Source: Bradyrhizobium algeriense (GTDB lineage Bacteria > Pseudomonadota > Alphaproteobacteria > Rhizobiales > Xanthobacteraceae). Taken from it: 64,000 nucleotides of DNA. A program made the position numbers and the translations under genes. The notes under the pieces are model-generated. The model had not been told where the DNA came from and did no database searches. It saw only the letters and a program-made list of their open reading frames with translations. Positions 57,623 through 64,000 of this stretch are shown here, piece by piece (the first letter of the stretch is position 1; the number at the start of each line of letters is the position of its first letter). The stretch spans positions 124,001-188,000 of the forward strand of contig NZ_PYCN01000005.1 of NCBI RefSeq assembly GCF_003062295.1, given 5' to 3'.

Positions 57623-58912
57623 ATGGATATCGCGGTTCTGCTTCTCAGCATGTGCTTCTTCTTCGCGATCGGCATGCCGATCGCCTATGCGCTGGCGCTG
57701 TCCTCGCTGGTCGGCGCGCTCTGGATCGACTTGCCGGTCGGCGCGGTCATGCAGCAATTCGCCAGCGGCGTCGGAAAGGTTTCGATGCTGACCATCCCGT
57801 TCTTCGTGCTGGCAGGCGCCATCATGGCCGAGGGCGGCATGGCCAAGCGACTCGTCGACTTCGCAGCCGTCGTCGTCGGGTTCACGCGGATGCGGGGCGG
57901 CCTCTCACAGGTCAACATTCTCGCTACCACGATCATGAGCGGCATCTCCGGATCGTCGGTTGCCGATACATCCGCGATCGGTTCGGTGATGATTCCCCAG
58001 ATGGCCGCCAAGGGCTATCCGCGGGTGTTCGCAACCAATGTGACCATCAGCGCCTCGCTGCAGGCGATCATCATTCCGCCGAGCCACAATTCGGTGATCT
58101 ATTCGCTGGCGACCGGCGGCGTGGTGTCGATTACCAGCCTGTTCCTGGCCGGTGTGATTCCCGGCCTGCTGCTCGGCTTTTCGCTGATGGTGCTTTGCCT
58201 GTTCTACGCATACCGCGACAAGCATCCCAAGGGCGAGCCGGTGCCGATCCGGCAGGCGATCAGGATGCTCGGTGATGCCCTATGGGGGATTGTGACGCTG
58301 GCGATCGTGCTGGGCGGCATCCTCACCGGCGTCTTCACGCCGATCGAGGCGGGTGCGGTCGCCTGCGTCTGGGCGTTCTTCGTCACGATGTTCATCTACC
58401 GCGACTACAAATGGTCCGAACTGCCGCTGCTGGTCTACAAGACGCTGCAAACTGTAGCGATGGTGCTGACGCTGGTAGCGACGGCATCATGCTTCGGCTA
58501 TGTCGCCGCCCTGATGCAGATGCCGGCGAAAATGACCGAATTCTTCGTTGCCATATCCGCCAACAAATACGTGCTGCTGATGTGGCTGAACATCATGCTG
58601 CTGGTGCTGGGAACGGCGCTCGATCTCGCTCCCCTGTTGCTGATCTGTACACCGATCCTGCTACCTGTCGTGAAGAGCTTCGGAATCGATCCGGTGCATT
58701 TCGGCATCGTCATGCTGCTCAATCTCGGCATCGGCCTGCTGACGCCGCCGGTAGGGACGACACTGTTCGTCGGCTGCGCCATCGGCAAGGTTTCGGTCGA
58801 TGAGGTGATGCGCGGCATCTGGCCGTTCTATTACGTGATGTTTACGGTGCTGATGATCGTGACCTACGTGCCCTGGCTGTCGCTGGCGCTGCCGAGGGCG
58901 TTCGGGTTCTAG
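57623..58912 (+). CDS. dctM: TRAP transporter large membrane subunit DctM
   Basis: 429-aa channel subunit with about 12 hydrophobic segments. The ATG at 57623 (ccATGGATATCG) is used; open frames from 57485 overlap dctQ and are not coding. Landmarks: IGMPIAYALALSSLVGAL, GGMAKRLVDFAAVVVGFTRM, SGISGSSVADTSAIGSVMI, IIPPSHNSVIYSLATGG, LLTPPVGTTLFVGCAIG. Ends 35 bases before the cyclase gene, so it is operonic. Confidence 0.92.
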   Translation: MDIAVLLLSMCFFFAIGMPIAYALALSSLVGALWIDLPVGAVMQQFASGVGKVSMLTIPFFVLAGAIMAEGGMAKRLVDFAAVVVGFTRMRGGLSQVNILATTIMSGISGSSVADTSAIGSVMIPQMAAKGYPRVFATNVTISASLQAIIIPPSHNSVIYSLATGGVVSITSLFLAGVIPGLLLGFSLMVLCLFYAYRDKHPKGEPVPIRQAIRMLGDALWGIVTLAIVLGGILTGVFTPIEAGAVACVWAFFVTMFIYRDYKWSELPLLVYKTLQTVAMVLTLVATASCFGYVAALMQMPAKMTEFFVAISANKYVLLMWLNIMLLVLGTALDLAPLLLICTPILLPVVKSFGIDPVHFGIVMLLNLGIGLLTPPVGTTLFVGCAIGKVSVDEVMRGIWPFYYVMFTVLMIVTYVPWLSLALPRAFGF

Positions 58913-58947
58913 AACAGGCGCCGCAGTTCGCGGCGGGGAGACTTTGC

Positions 58948-59634
58948 GTGGAGATCGTCGACCTCAGCCGTGAGCTCTATCACCGCACGCCGAGCTATCC
59001 CGGCCACCCTCCCGTCATGCACGGCGTCTGGAAGACCCACGAAGAATCCTTCGCCGAGTCCGGCAATGTGCACGGGCTGGCGTCGATGTTCATCTCGATG
59101 GTAGACCACGCCGGCACCCATATCGACGCGCCCAGGCATTTCGGCAAGAGCGGCATCTCCATCGACGAGTATCCGCTGGAGAAATGCATCGTGCCGGGCA
59201 TCTGCATCGACCTGCGCCACATCGCGCCGCGCGCCGAGATTACGCCTGCCGATCTCGAGGCGGCGGTGACCAAGGCCGGTGTGCCGGTGCCGAGGGGCGG
59301 CACCGTGCTGCTCTGCACCGGTCACCACGCGCGAACATTCCCCCACAAGGAATATTCGATCGACAACTCCGGCGTGAACGTTGCCGCCACCGAGTGGCTG
59401 GCGCAGCAGGGCGTCGTGCATTTCGGTATCGATTCGATGCGGCCGGGCCCCGAGGGCAAGGTGAATGCCCTCGTCCACAAGGCCTGCCTCGACCTCGACA
59501 TCACCCATATCGAGAGCTTGTGCAATCTCGAAGCGCTGCTTGGCCGTAGCCAGTTCACCTTCATCGGCCTGCCCATGAAGTGGCGCGGCGGGACGGCTTC
59601 GCCGATCCGCGCCGTTGCAGTGTTTGACATGTGA
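58948..59634 (+). CDS. cyclase-family metal-dependent hydrolase (kynurenine formamidase/isatin hydrolase-like)
   Basis: 228-aa enzyme of the cyclase (KynB-like) family with its metal motif HAGTHIDAPRHF (around residue 53) and HHARTFPHKEYS, GVVHFGIDSMRPG, LCNLEALLGRSQF further on. GTG start with GGGGAG 8-13 bases upstream. Members hydrolyse formyl-kynurenine, isatin, or other lactams and cyclic amides, which would suit ring opening after hydroxylation by the upstream molybdenum enzyme. It follows dctM by 35 bases. Confidence 0.85.
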   Translation: MEIVDLSRELYHRTPSYPGHPPVMHGVWKTHEESFAESGNVHGLASMFISMVDHAGTHIDAPRHFGKSGISIDEYPLEKCIVPGICIDLRHIAPRAEITPADLEAAVTKAGVPVPRGGTVLLCTGHHARTFPHKEYSIDNSGVNVAATEWLAQQGVVHFGIDSMRPGPEGKVNALVHKACLDLDITHIESLCNLEALLGRSQFTFIGLPMKWRGGTASPIRAVAVFDM

Positions 59635-59832
59635 AGCAAGCGAAGCGCCGAACCGGCGTAACGTCTTCGACAAAGGCGGCATCCAACCGCCTACCCCGAT
59701 CTTCCTTTCGGACAAGGCGCGTATGGACGTGCCGTGAAAGCTTGCCTAAACTCATCCCAATAATGGCCGATGCCGGGGCAAAGCGGCGCGGATAATCGGG
59801 CGGGAACACCCGTCGAATCAGGGGAGGAAAAC

Positions 59833-61095
59833 ATGGACCGTCTTCGGCGGACTAATCGCGCTGTCCTATTTGCATCAGTCGCGGCGACGTCGCTGGGGCT
59901 GGCGGTACCCGCGTCTGCTCAGGAAACCTTCAAGCTCGGCATCGTGACGTTCCTGTCGGGGCCAGCGGCGGATAGTTTTGGCGTTCCTGCCCGCAACGGC
60001 GCGCAGTTCGTCATTGATCAGCTGAACAAGGGTTCCGTGCCCTCGCCTTACGAGAAGGTCGGATTCGGCGGCATCAAGATCGAGCCCATCATCATCGACG
60101 AGAATGGTGGCGCCACCAAGCAGGTGCAGGAATTACGCAACCTCTACCAGCGCGACAATGTCGACGTCGTGCTCGGCTATATCGGCTCTGGCGACTGTCT
60201 TGCCGTGGCGCCGATCGCCGAAGAGTTGAAGAAGATGCTGGTGCTGATGGATTGCGGAACGCCGCGCATCTTCGAGGAATCCAAATACAATTACGTGTTC
60301 CGCACCGCCGCCCATGCGACGATGGATAACGTCGGCCTGATCAGGTACATGAAGGCCAAGAACATCAAGATGGAAACGCTGTCGGCGATCAACCAGGACT
60401 ATGCCTGGGGCCAGGATAGCCGGGCTGACTTCGTCGCCGCCGCCCAACAGCTGTATCCGAACGTCAAGGTTCAGACAGACCTGCTGCCCAAGTTCGGCGC
60501 GGGTCAGTACGGCACCGAAATCTCTGCGCTGGTGGGCGCCGGCTCCGATGTGGTCTATTCGAGCCTGTGGGGCGGCGATCTGCAGGCCTTCATCCTGCAG
60601 TCGGCTCCCCGCGGATTGCCGAAACGCAGCCAACTGGTGCCCGACGGCACGATCATCGGCGCGCGCGGCGCCTATGGCCTGATGTCGCAGAAATCCCCTC
60701 TGAACGATTGGCTGTTCAAGGGATACGAGGCCGCCAACGGCGTCTATCCGGTCCAGGCCGCCTATCGCATTACGCAATCGATTCTTGGATTGAAGGCCGC
60801 GGTCGAAAAGGCCATGAGCAAGAACGGCGGAAAGAAGCCCTCGACCGATGAAATGGTCGCGGCAATGACCGGTCTGGAGTGGCCGTCGCCCGGCGGACTC
60901 ATTCAGATGAAGCTTGCCGACGGCCATCAGGCGATCCAGCCGATCGCGATCAGCCGCACCAAATACAATCCAGATCTCAAGCGGGTCGATCTGGTCGATA
61001 TCCAGTACTTCGCCGCCGAATGCGTCAACCCGCCCCCGGGCGTGAAGTCGATCGACTGGATCAAAGGCGGCATGCAGGGCGCCAAGTGCAATTAG
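59833..61095 (+). CDS. branched-chain amino acid-type ABC transporter substrate-binding protein (LivK-like)
   Basis: 420-aa periplasmic receptor with a Sec signal (LRRTNRAVLFASVAATSLGL, ending PASAQE near residue 28). The ATG at 59833 follows GGGGAGGA. Family features: KLGIVTFLSGPAADSFGVPA, IIIDENGGATKQVQELRNL, MDNVGLIRYMKAKNI and ANQDYAWGQDS-like loop (AINQDYAWGQDSRAD). Branched-chain-type receptors also bind aromatic acids, amides and urea; the clustering suggests an aromatic-type ligand. First gene of livH-M-G-F-like operon, after a 198-base spacer with no clear promoter. Confidence 0.9.
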   Translation: MDRLRRTNRAVLFASVAATSLGLAVPASAQETFKLGIVTFLSGPAADSFGVPARNGAQFVIDQLNKGSVPSPYEKVGFGGIKIEPIIIDENGGATKQVQELRNLYQRDNVDVVLGYIGSGDCLAVAPIAEELKKMLVLMDCGTPRIFEESKYNYVFRTAAHATMDNVGLIRYMKAKNIKMETLSAINQDYAWGQDSRADFVAAAQQLYPNVKVQTDLLPKFGAGQYGTEISALVGAGSDVVYSSLWGGDLQAFILQSAPRGLPKRSQLVPDGTIIGARGAYGLMSQKSPLNDWLFKGYEAANGVYPVQAAYRITQSILGLKAAVEKAMSKNGGKKPSTDEMVAAMTGLEWPSPGGLIQMKLADGHQAIQPIAISRTKYNPDLKRVDLVDIQYFAAECVNPPPGVKSIDWIKGGMQGAKCN

Positions 61096-61123
61096 GCCGC
61101 ACTGGTATCCAATGAGCACATAT

Positions 61124-61157
61124 GGCGGCGCGTGATTAAGCTCCGCGCCGCCTTTTT
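61124..61157 (+). terminator. intrinsic terminator/attenuator between receptor and permease genes
   Basis: GGCGGCGCG (61124-61132), 11-base loop, CGCGCCGCC (61144-61152), then TTTTT (61153-61157): a classical intrinsic terminator, 29 bases after the receptor stop. Since the permease genes follow on the same strand 34 bases later, it is probably a partial terminator making more receptor than membrane complex. Confidence 0.8.
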
Positions 61158-61190
61158 CTGCCCACCGACAACCCGCGTGACTCAACCGCC

Positions 61191-62087
61191 ATGAATTTCT
61201 TTTTGACGATCATTCTCGATGGCCTGATTCAGGCCTCGTGGCTGTTCATCGTCGCCCTCGGCCTGACGCTGGTATTCGGCGTATTGAAGATCCTCAACAT
61301 CGCCCATGGCAGCTTCTACGCCCTGGGCGCCTATATCGCGGCAACAGCGGTAACCATGGTGGCCGCGCGCGGCCTTCCCCCAAGCGTTGGTTTCGTCGCC
61401 ATGCTGCTCTCGATGGCGCTGATCGCGTCCGCCGTCGGACTTCTGCTGGAACGCGGCCTCCTGAAAATGTTCTACGGTCGCGACGAAGTAGTGCTGCTGC
61501 TGGTGACCTATGCCGTGTTTCTGATCCTGGAAGACGTCACCAAACTGATCTGGGGCGTTAATCCGATCTATGCGACGCAGCCATATGAGCTGTTCGGCAA
61601 TCTCGAATTCGCCGGGCTTTATTACGTCGGCTACGATTTGGTGCTGATACCGATCTCGGCCGTGGTCGGCTTTGCAATCTGGTTCGGCCTCAATCGCACC
61701 GTGATCGGCAAGATCGTGCTAGCCGTCATACATAACGAGGAAATGAGCGTAAGCATGGGCGTACGCGTCAACCGCGTCTATGCGATTGCCTTTGCGTTCG
61801 GCGTCCTGCTCGCCGCGCTTGCCGGCGCCCTGACCGCGCCGAAAATATCGATGCAGCCAGGCCTCAGTTCGGACGTCATCATCCTGAGCTTCGCTATCGT
61901 GGTGATCGGAGGGCTGGGCAGCGTCGAGGGCGCGGCAGTCGGCGCTGTCCTAGTCGGGCTGGCGCGCGCTGCTTCGGTGCATCTCATGCCGCAAGCCGAA
62001 CTGTTCATGATCTATTTGATCATGGCGGCAGTGCTGATGTTTCGCCCTGAGGGCCTGTTCAAGCGCGAGACGGCAAGGCGGATTTGA
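61191..62087 (+). CDS. livH: branched-chain-type ABC transporter permease LivH-like
   Basis: 298-aa membrane protein with about eight helices. LGLTLVFGVLKILNIAHGSFYALGAYIA (residues about 23-50, cited in part) and the EAA-like HNEEMSVSMGVRVNRV are LivH features; AFGVLLAALAGALTAP and VVIGGLGSVEGAAVGAVLVG complete it. The stop TGA overlaps the start of the next permease gene. Confidence 0.93.
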   Translation: MNFFLTIILDGLIQASWLFIVALGLTLVFGVLKILNIAHGSFYALGAYIAATAVTMVAARGLPPSVGFVAMLLSMALIASAVGLLLERGLLKMFYGRDEVVLLLVTYAVFLILEDVTKLIWGVNPIYATQPYELFGNLEFAGLYYVGYDLVLIPISAVVGFAIWFGLNRTVIGKIVLAVIHNEEMSVSMGVRVNRVYAIAFAFGVLLAALAGALTAPKISMQPGLSSDVIILSFAIVVIGGLGSVEGAAVGAVLVGLARAASVHLMPQAELFMIYLIMAAVLMFRPEGLFKRETARRI

Positions 62088-63076
62088 TGAGGAAAGGCCT
62101 GCATCCCCTGGTCATGATCGGTCTTGTCGCTGCGGTGACGCTGGCCGGCCGCGCGCTGCCGACCTGGACTTTGTCGCTGGCGACGATTGCCGCCTCCAAT
62201 GCGCTGATCGCCCTTGGCATCGTCGTGCTGGCGCGCACCGGCAACGTGTCGTTCGGCCAGGGCCTGTTCTTTGCCGCCGGCGGCTATGGCGTGGCGCTGA
62301 TCGCCAATGCCTGGGGTCTCACCGACGCGGTGGCGCAGGTGATCGTCGGCGCGGCTTGCGGCGGCCTGCTCGGCCTGGTCATCGGGCCGCTGATCGCGCG
62401 CTACAGCGGGATTTTCTTCGGCATGCTGACATTGGCGCTATCGATGGTGTTTTACGGCGCGCTGGTGAAATCGACCGCGCTTGGCGGCTCCGACGGGTTC
62501 AATGTCGGGCGGCCGAGCCTGTTTGGCATGAGCTTCACCGATCCGCGCGAGGCCGACTTTATGCTGTATGCCGTCTCGGTCATCGTGACCGGATGCGCCG
62601 GTATCGCCGCGACCATCCTGTTCCGGTCCGAATTCGGGCTTGCCAGCCTGGCGGTGCGCGAAAACAATCTACGAGTCGAATATCTCGGACTCTCGGCCAA
62701 TCGGATCGTATCGATCAATTTCCTGATCGCCGCCATCTTCGCCGGCGCCAGCGGCGCCTTTGCCCTGATGGCGCAACGGCATATCGATCCGCAATTCGCA
62801 TACTGGACCACATCGGGCGAATTCGTCTTCGTGGCGGTGCTTGCCGGCAACCAGAGCGTGGCCGCCGTCTTCGTCGCCTCGATGGCGCTGGAGCTGGTCC
62901 GTTCGTTCTCGAACCTCTATTTGCCCAATACCTGGCAACTCGTGCTCGGCGTCTTCCTCCTGGCCGTCATTCTGTTTCTGCCGCGTGGCATCGGTTCGCT
63001 CTGGGTCAGGGACCGGCGCAAGCGGCGCATCCCGGCGACCGCACCCCTCACCGCCGAACGAGGAGCCGCGCCGTGA
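62087..63076 (+). CDS. livM: branched-chain-type ABC transporter permease LivM-like
   Basis: 329-aa permease, second of the pair. ATG at 62087 shares one base with the livH stop (TGATG). Landmarks: GNVSFGQGLFFAAGGYGVAL, MLTLALSMVFYGALVKST, AVRENNLRVEYLGLSANRI (EAA-like loop) and a C-terminal RGIGSLWVRDRRKRR. Its stop overlaps the livG-like start (GTGA). Confidence 0.93.
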   Translation: MRKGLHPLVMIGLVAAVTLAGRALPTWTLSLATIAASNALIALGIVVLARTGNVSFGQGLFFAAGGYGVALIANAWGLTDAVAQVIVGAACGGLLGLVIGPLIARYSGIFFGMLTLALSMVFYGALVKSTALGGSDGFNVGRPSLFGMSFTDPREADFMLYAVSVIVTGCAGIAATILFRSEFGLASLAVRENNLRVEYLGLSANRIVSINFLIAAIFAGASGAFALMAQRHIDPQFAYWTTSGEFVFVAVLAGNQSVAAVFVASMALELVRSFSNLYLPNTWQLVLGVFLLAVILFLPRGIGSLWVRDRRKRRIPATAPLTAERGAAP

Positions 63077-63819
63077 ACCCGGTTCTTTCGGTGCGCCGGC
63101 TCGAAAAGCGCTTTGGCGCGGTGGTTGCGGCCGATGCGCTTACCCTTGATGTTCCGGCCGGTCAGAAGATCAGCCTGATCGGCGCCAACGGCGCAGGCAA
63201 AACCACCTTCGTCAACATGGTCACCGGCTATCTCAAACCCGACAGCGGGACGATCCTGCTCGATGGATTGGACATCGGCAGACGCTCGCCACGCAGCGTA
63301 GCCCGGCTTGGCATCTCCCGTTCATTCCAGATTCCGCAATTGTTTGTCGAGCTCACCGCTGCCGAAAATCTCGCTGTGGCGATTTCCGGCATCGGCACAC
63401 GGATGTCACTCGGGGCGCCGGCAGAGGCCCAAGGTCGCCGCGACAAGGCCGTCGAGCTGCTGGAACGCTTTGGCCTTGCCGATCTGGCCGATCGCCCGAT
63501 CTCGGAGCTTGCGGGCGGCGTGCGCAAACTGATCGACATCGCCATGGCATTGGTGCGTCGCCCAAAACTGCTGCTGCTGGATGAGCCGACCTCCGGAGTA
63601 TCGGCGGAAGAAAAATTCACGACCATGGATCGCGTTATTCACGCCGTCGCGCCCGACGCCGCGACCATCGTATTCGTCGAGCACGACATGGAAATCGTCA
63701 GCCGCTATGCCGATCGCGTCGTGGCGTTCTATCAGGGTCGGATTCTGGCCGACGGGGTGCCCGCCGAGGTCCTGAATAATCAGGAAGTCCGCCGCTACGT
63801 CACCGGAGGTGTGCGATGA
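63073..63819 (+). CDS. livG: branched-chain-type ABC transporter ATPase LivG-like
   Basis: 248-aa ATPase. Walker A GANGAGKT (37-44), signature variant ELAGGVRKL in place of LSGGQ (around residue 145), Walker B LLLLDEPTSG and switch VEHDMEIVSRYADR, with LivG-type C-terminus (GVPAEVLNNQEVRRYVTGG). GTG start at 63073 with AGGAG upstream, overlapping the livM-like stop. The LAGGV signature is unusual, but variants occur in this subfamily. Confidence 0.93.
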   Translation: MNPVLSVRRLEKRFGAVVAADALTLDVPAGQKISLIGANGAGKTTFVNMVTGYLKPDSGTILLDGLDIGRRSPRSVARLGISRSFQIPQLFVELTAAENLAVAISGIGTRMSLGAPAEAQGRRDKAVELLERFGLADLADRPISELAGGVRKLIDIAMALVRRPKLLLLDEPTSGVSAEEKFTTMDRVIHAVAPDAATIVFVEHDMEIVSRYADRVVAFYQGRILADGVPAEVLNNQEVRRYVTGGVR

Positions 63820-64000
63820 GCGACGCGACGCCATTGCTCGCGATCGACAATCTTGTCGTCGAGATCCAGTCGATGCCTGCATTGCGCGGCTTTACGATGC
63901 ACGTCGCGAAAGGTGCCATGGTCAGCCTGGTGGGCCGCAACGGCGCGGGCAAGACGACGCTGATGCGTTCGATCATGGGGCACCTCACGCCGGCCAGGGG
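63816..64000 (+). CDS. livF: branched-chain-type ABC transporter ATPase LivF-like (partial, runs off the window end)
   Basis: First 61 codons only. ATG at 63816 overlaps the livG-like stop (ATGA). SMPALRGFTMHVAKG and Walker A GRNGAGKT (40-47) with MRSIMGHLTPA correspond to LivF. It completes the receptor-HMGF set of one ABC importer. Confidence 0.92.
   Translation, partial: MSDATPLLAIDNLVVEIQSMPALRGFTMHVAKGAMVSLVGRNGAGKTTLMRSIMGHLTPAR

Noticed and set aside
1..64000. CRISPR arrays, tRNA or rRNA genes, riboswitches
   Set aside because: No regularly spaced repeats, cloverleaf candidates or known riboswitch patterns were seen by eye; a covariance-model search would be decisive.

Overview
The window is GC-rich, almost fully coding DNA from an alphaproteobacterium, most likely a Bradyrhizobium-type (Nitrobacteraceae) soil bacterium. 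This is an inference from codon and base composition, the density of solute uptake systems (ABC, TRAP and tripartite tricarboxylate types), and short palindromic repeats (GCATGATC-CGGAAAA type, CGTCATTGC type, CCTCTCCCC type) that I associate with that family. No rRNA, tRNA, CRISPR array, prophage or intact insertion sequence was seen. The only mobile trace is a frameshifted transposase remnant near 18.65 kb.

Layout. 1-2 kb: end of an NMT1/SsuA-type ABC uptake operon. 2-3.4 kb: an atypical SDR and an HU-type nucleoid protein. 3.9-9 kb: a complete peptide-type ABC importer with a fused double ATPase. 9.2-12.7 kb: a VOC protein, a TetR regulator, and a desaturase/MetX-like hydrolase pair with a clear 19-bp operator. 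12.8-16.4 kb: NCS2-like permease, cysteine hydrolase and a LysR regulator. 16.4-18.5 kb: two poorly characterised proteins. 18.9-23.8 kb: GntR regulator divergent from a TRAP transporter operon that carries a type II dehydroquinase. 23.9-29.9 kb: a tripartite tricarboxylate transporter split around mtnP, mtnA and a class II aldolase, together a methylthioadenosine dihydroxyacetone-phosphate shunt. 30.2-31 kb: a collagen-like lipoprotein and a small secreted protein. 31-39 kb: crotonase, two tandem serine-glyoxylate-type aminotransferases, GntR, a YdiJ-like FAD/Fe-S dehydrogenase and a GlcG-like protein. 39-45.4 kb: crotonase, Mo-bisMGD oxidoreductase, SDR, MmgE/PrpD protein and an orphan binding protein. 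45.5-50.6 kb: an exported molybdenum hydroxylase with diheme cytochrome. 50.8-64 kb: a second, cytosolic molybdenum hydroxylase operon, GntR regulator, TRAP transporter, cyclase-family hydrolase and a branched-chain-type ABC importer that runs off the window.

Taken together this is an accessory catabolic region: modules of importer + local regulator + one or two enzymes, each probably for a different organic acid, aromatic or N-heterocyclic compound. The strongest candidates for something not well described are (i) the transporter wrapped around the MTA shunt, (ii) the molybdenum hydroxylase operon translationally coupled to a ModA-like protein that has no signal peptide, and (iii) the TRAP operon carrying a dehydroquinase and an unknown 219-aa protein. 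Start codons were re-chosen from ribosome binding sites and homology where the longest open frame was clearly too long; substrate assignments are inference throughout.
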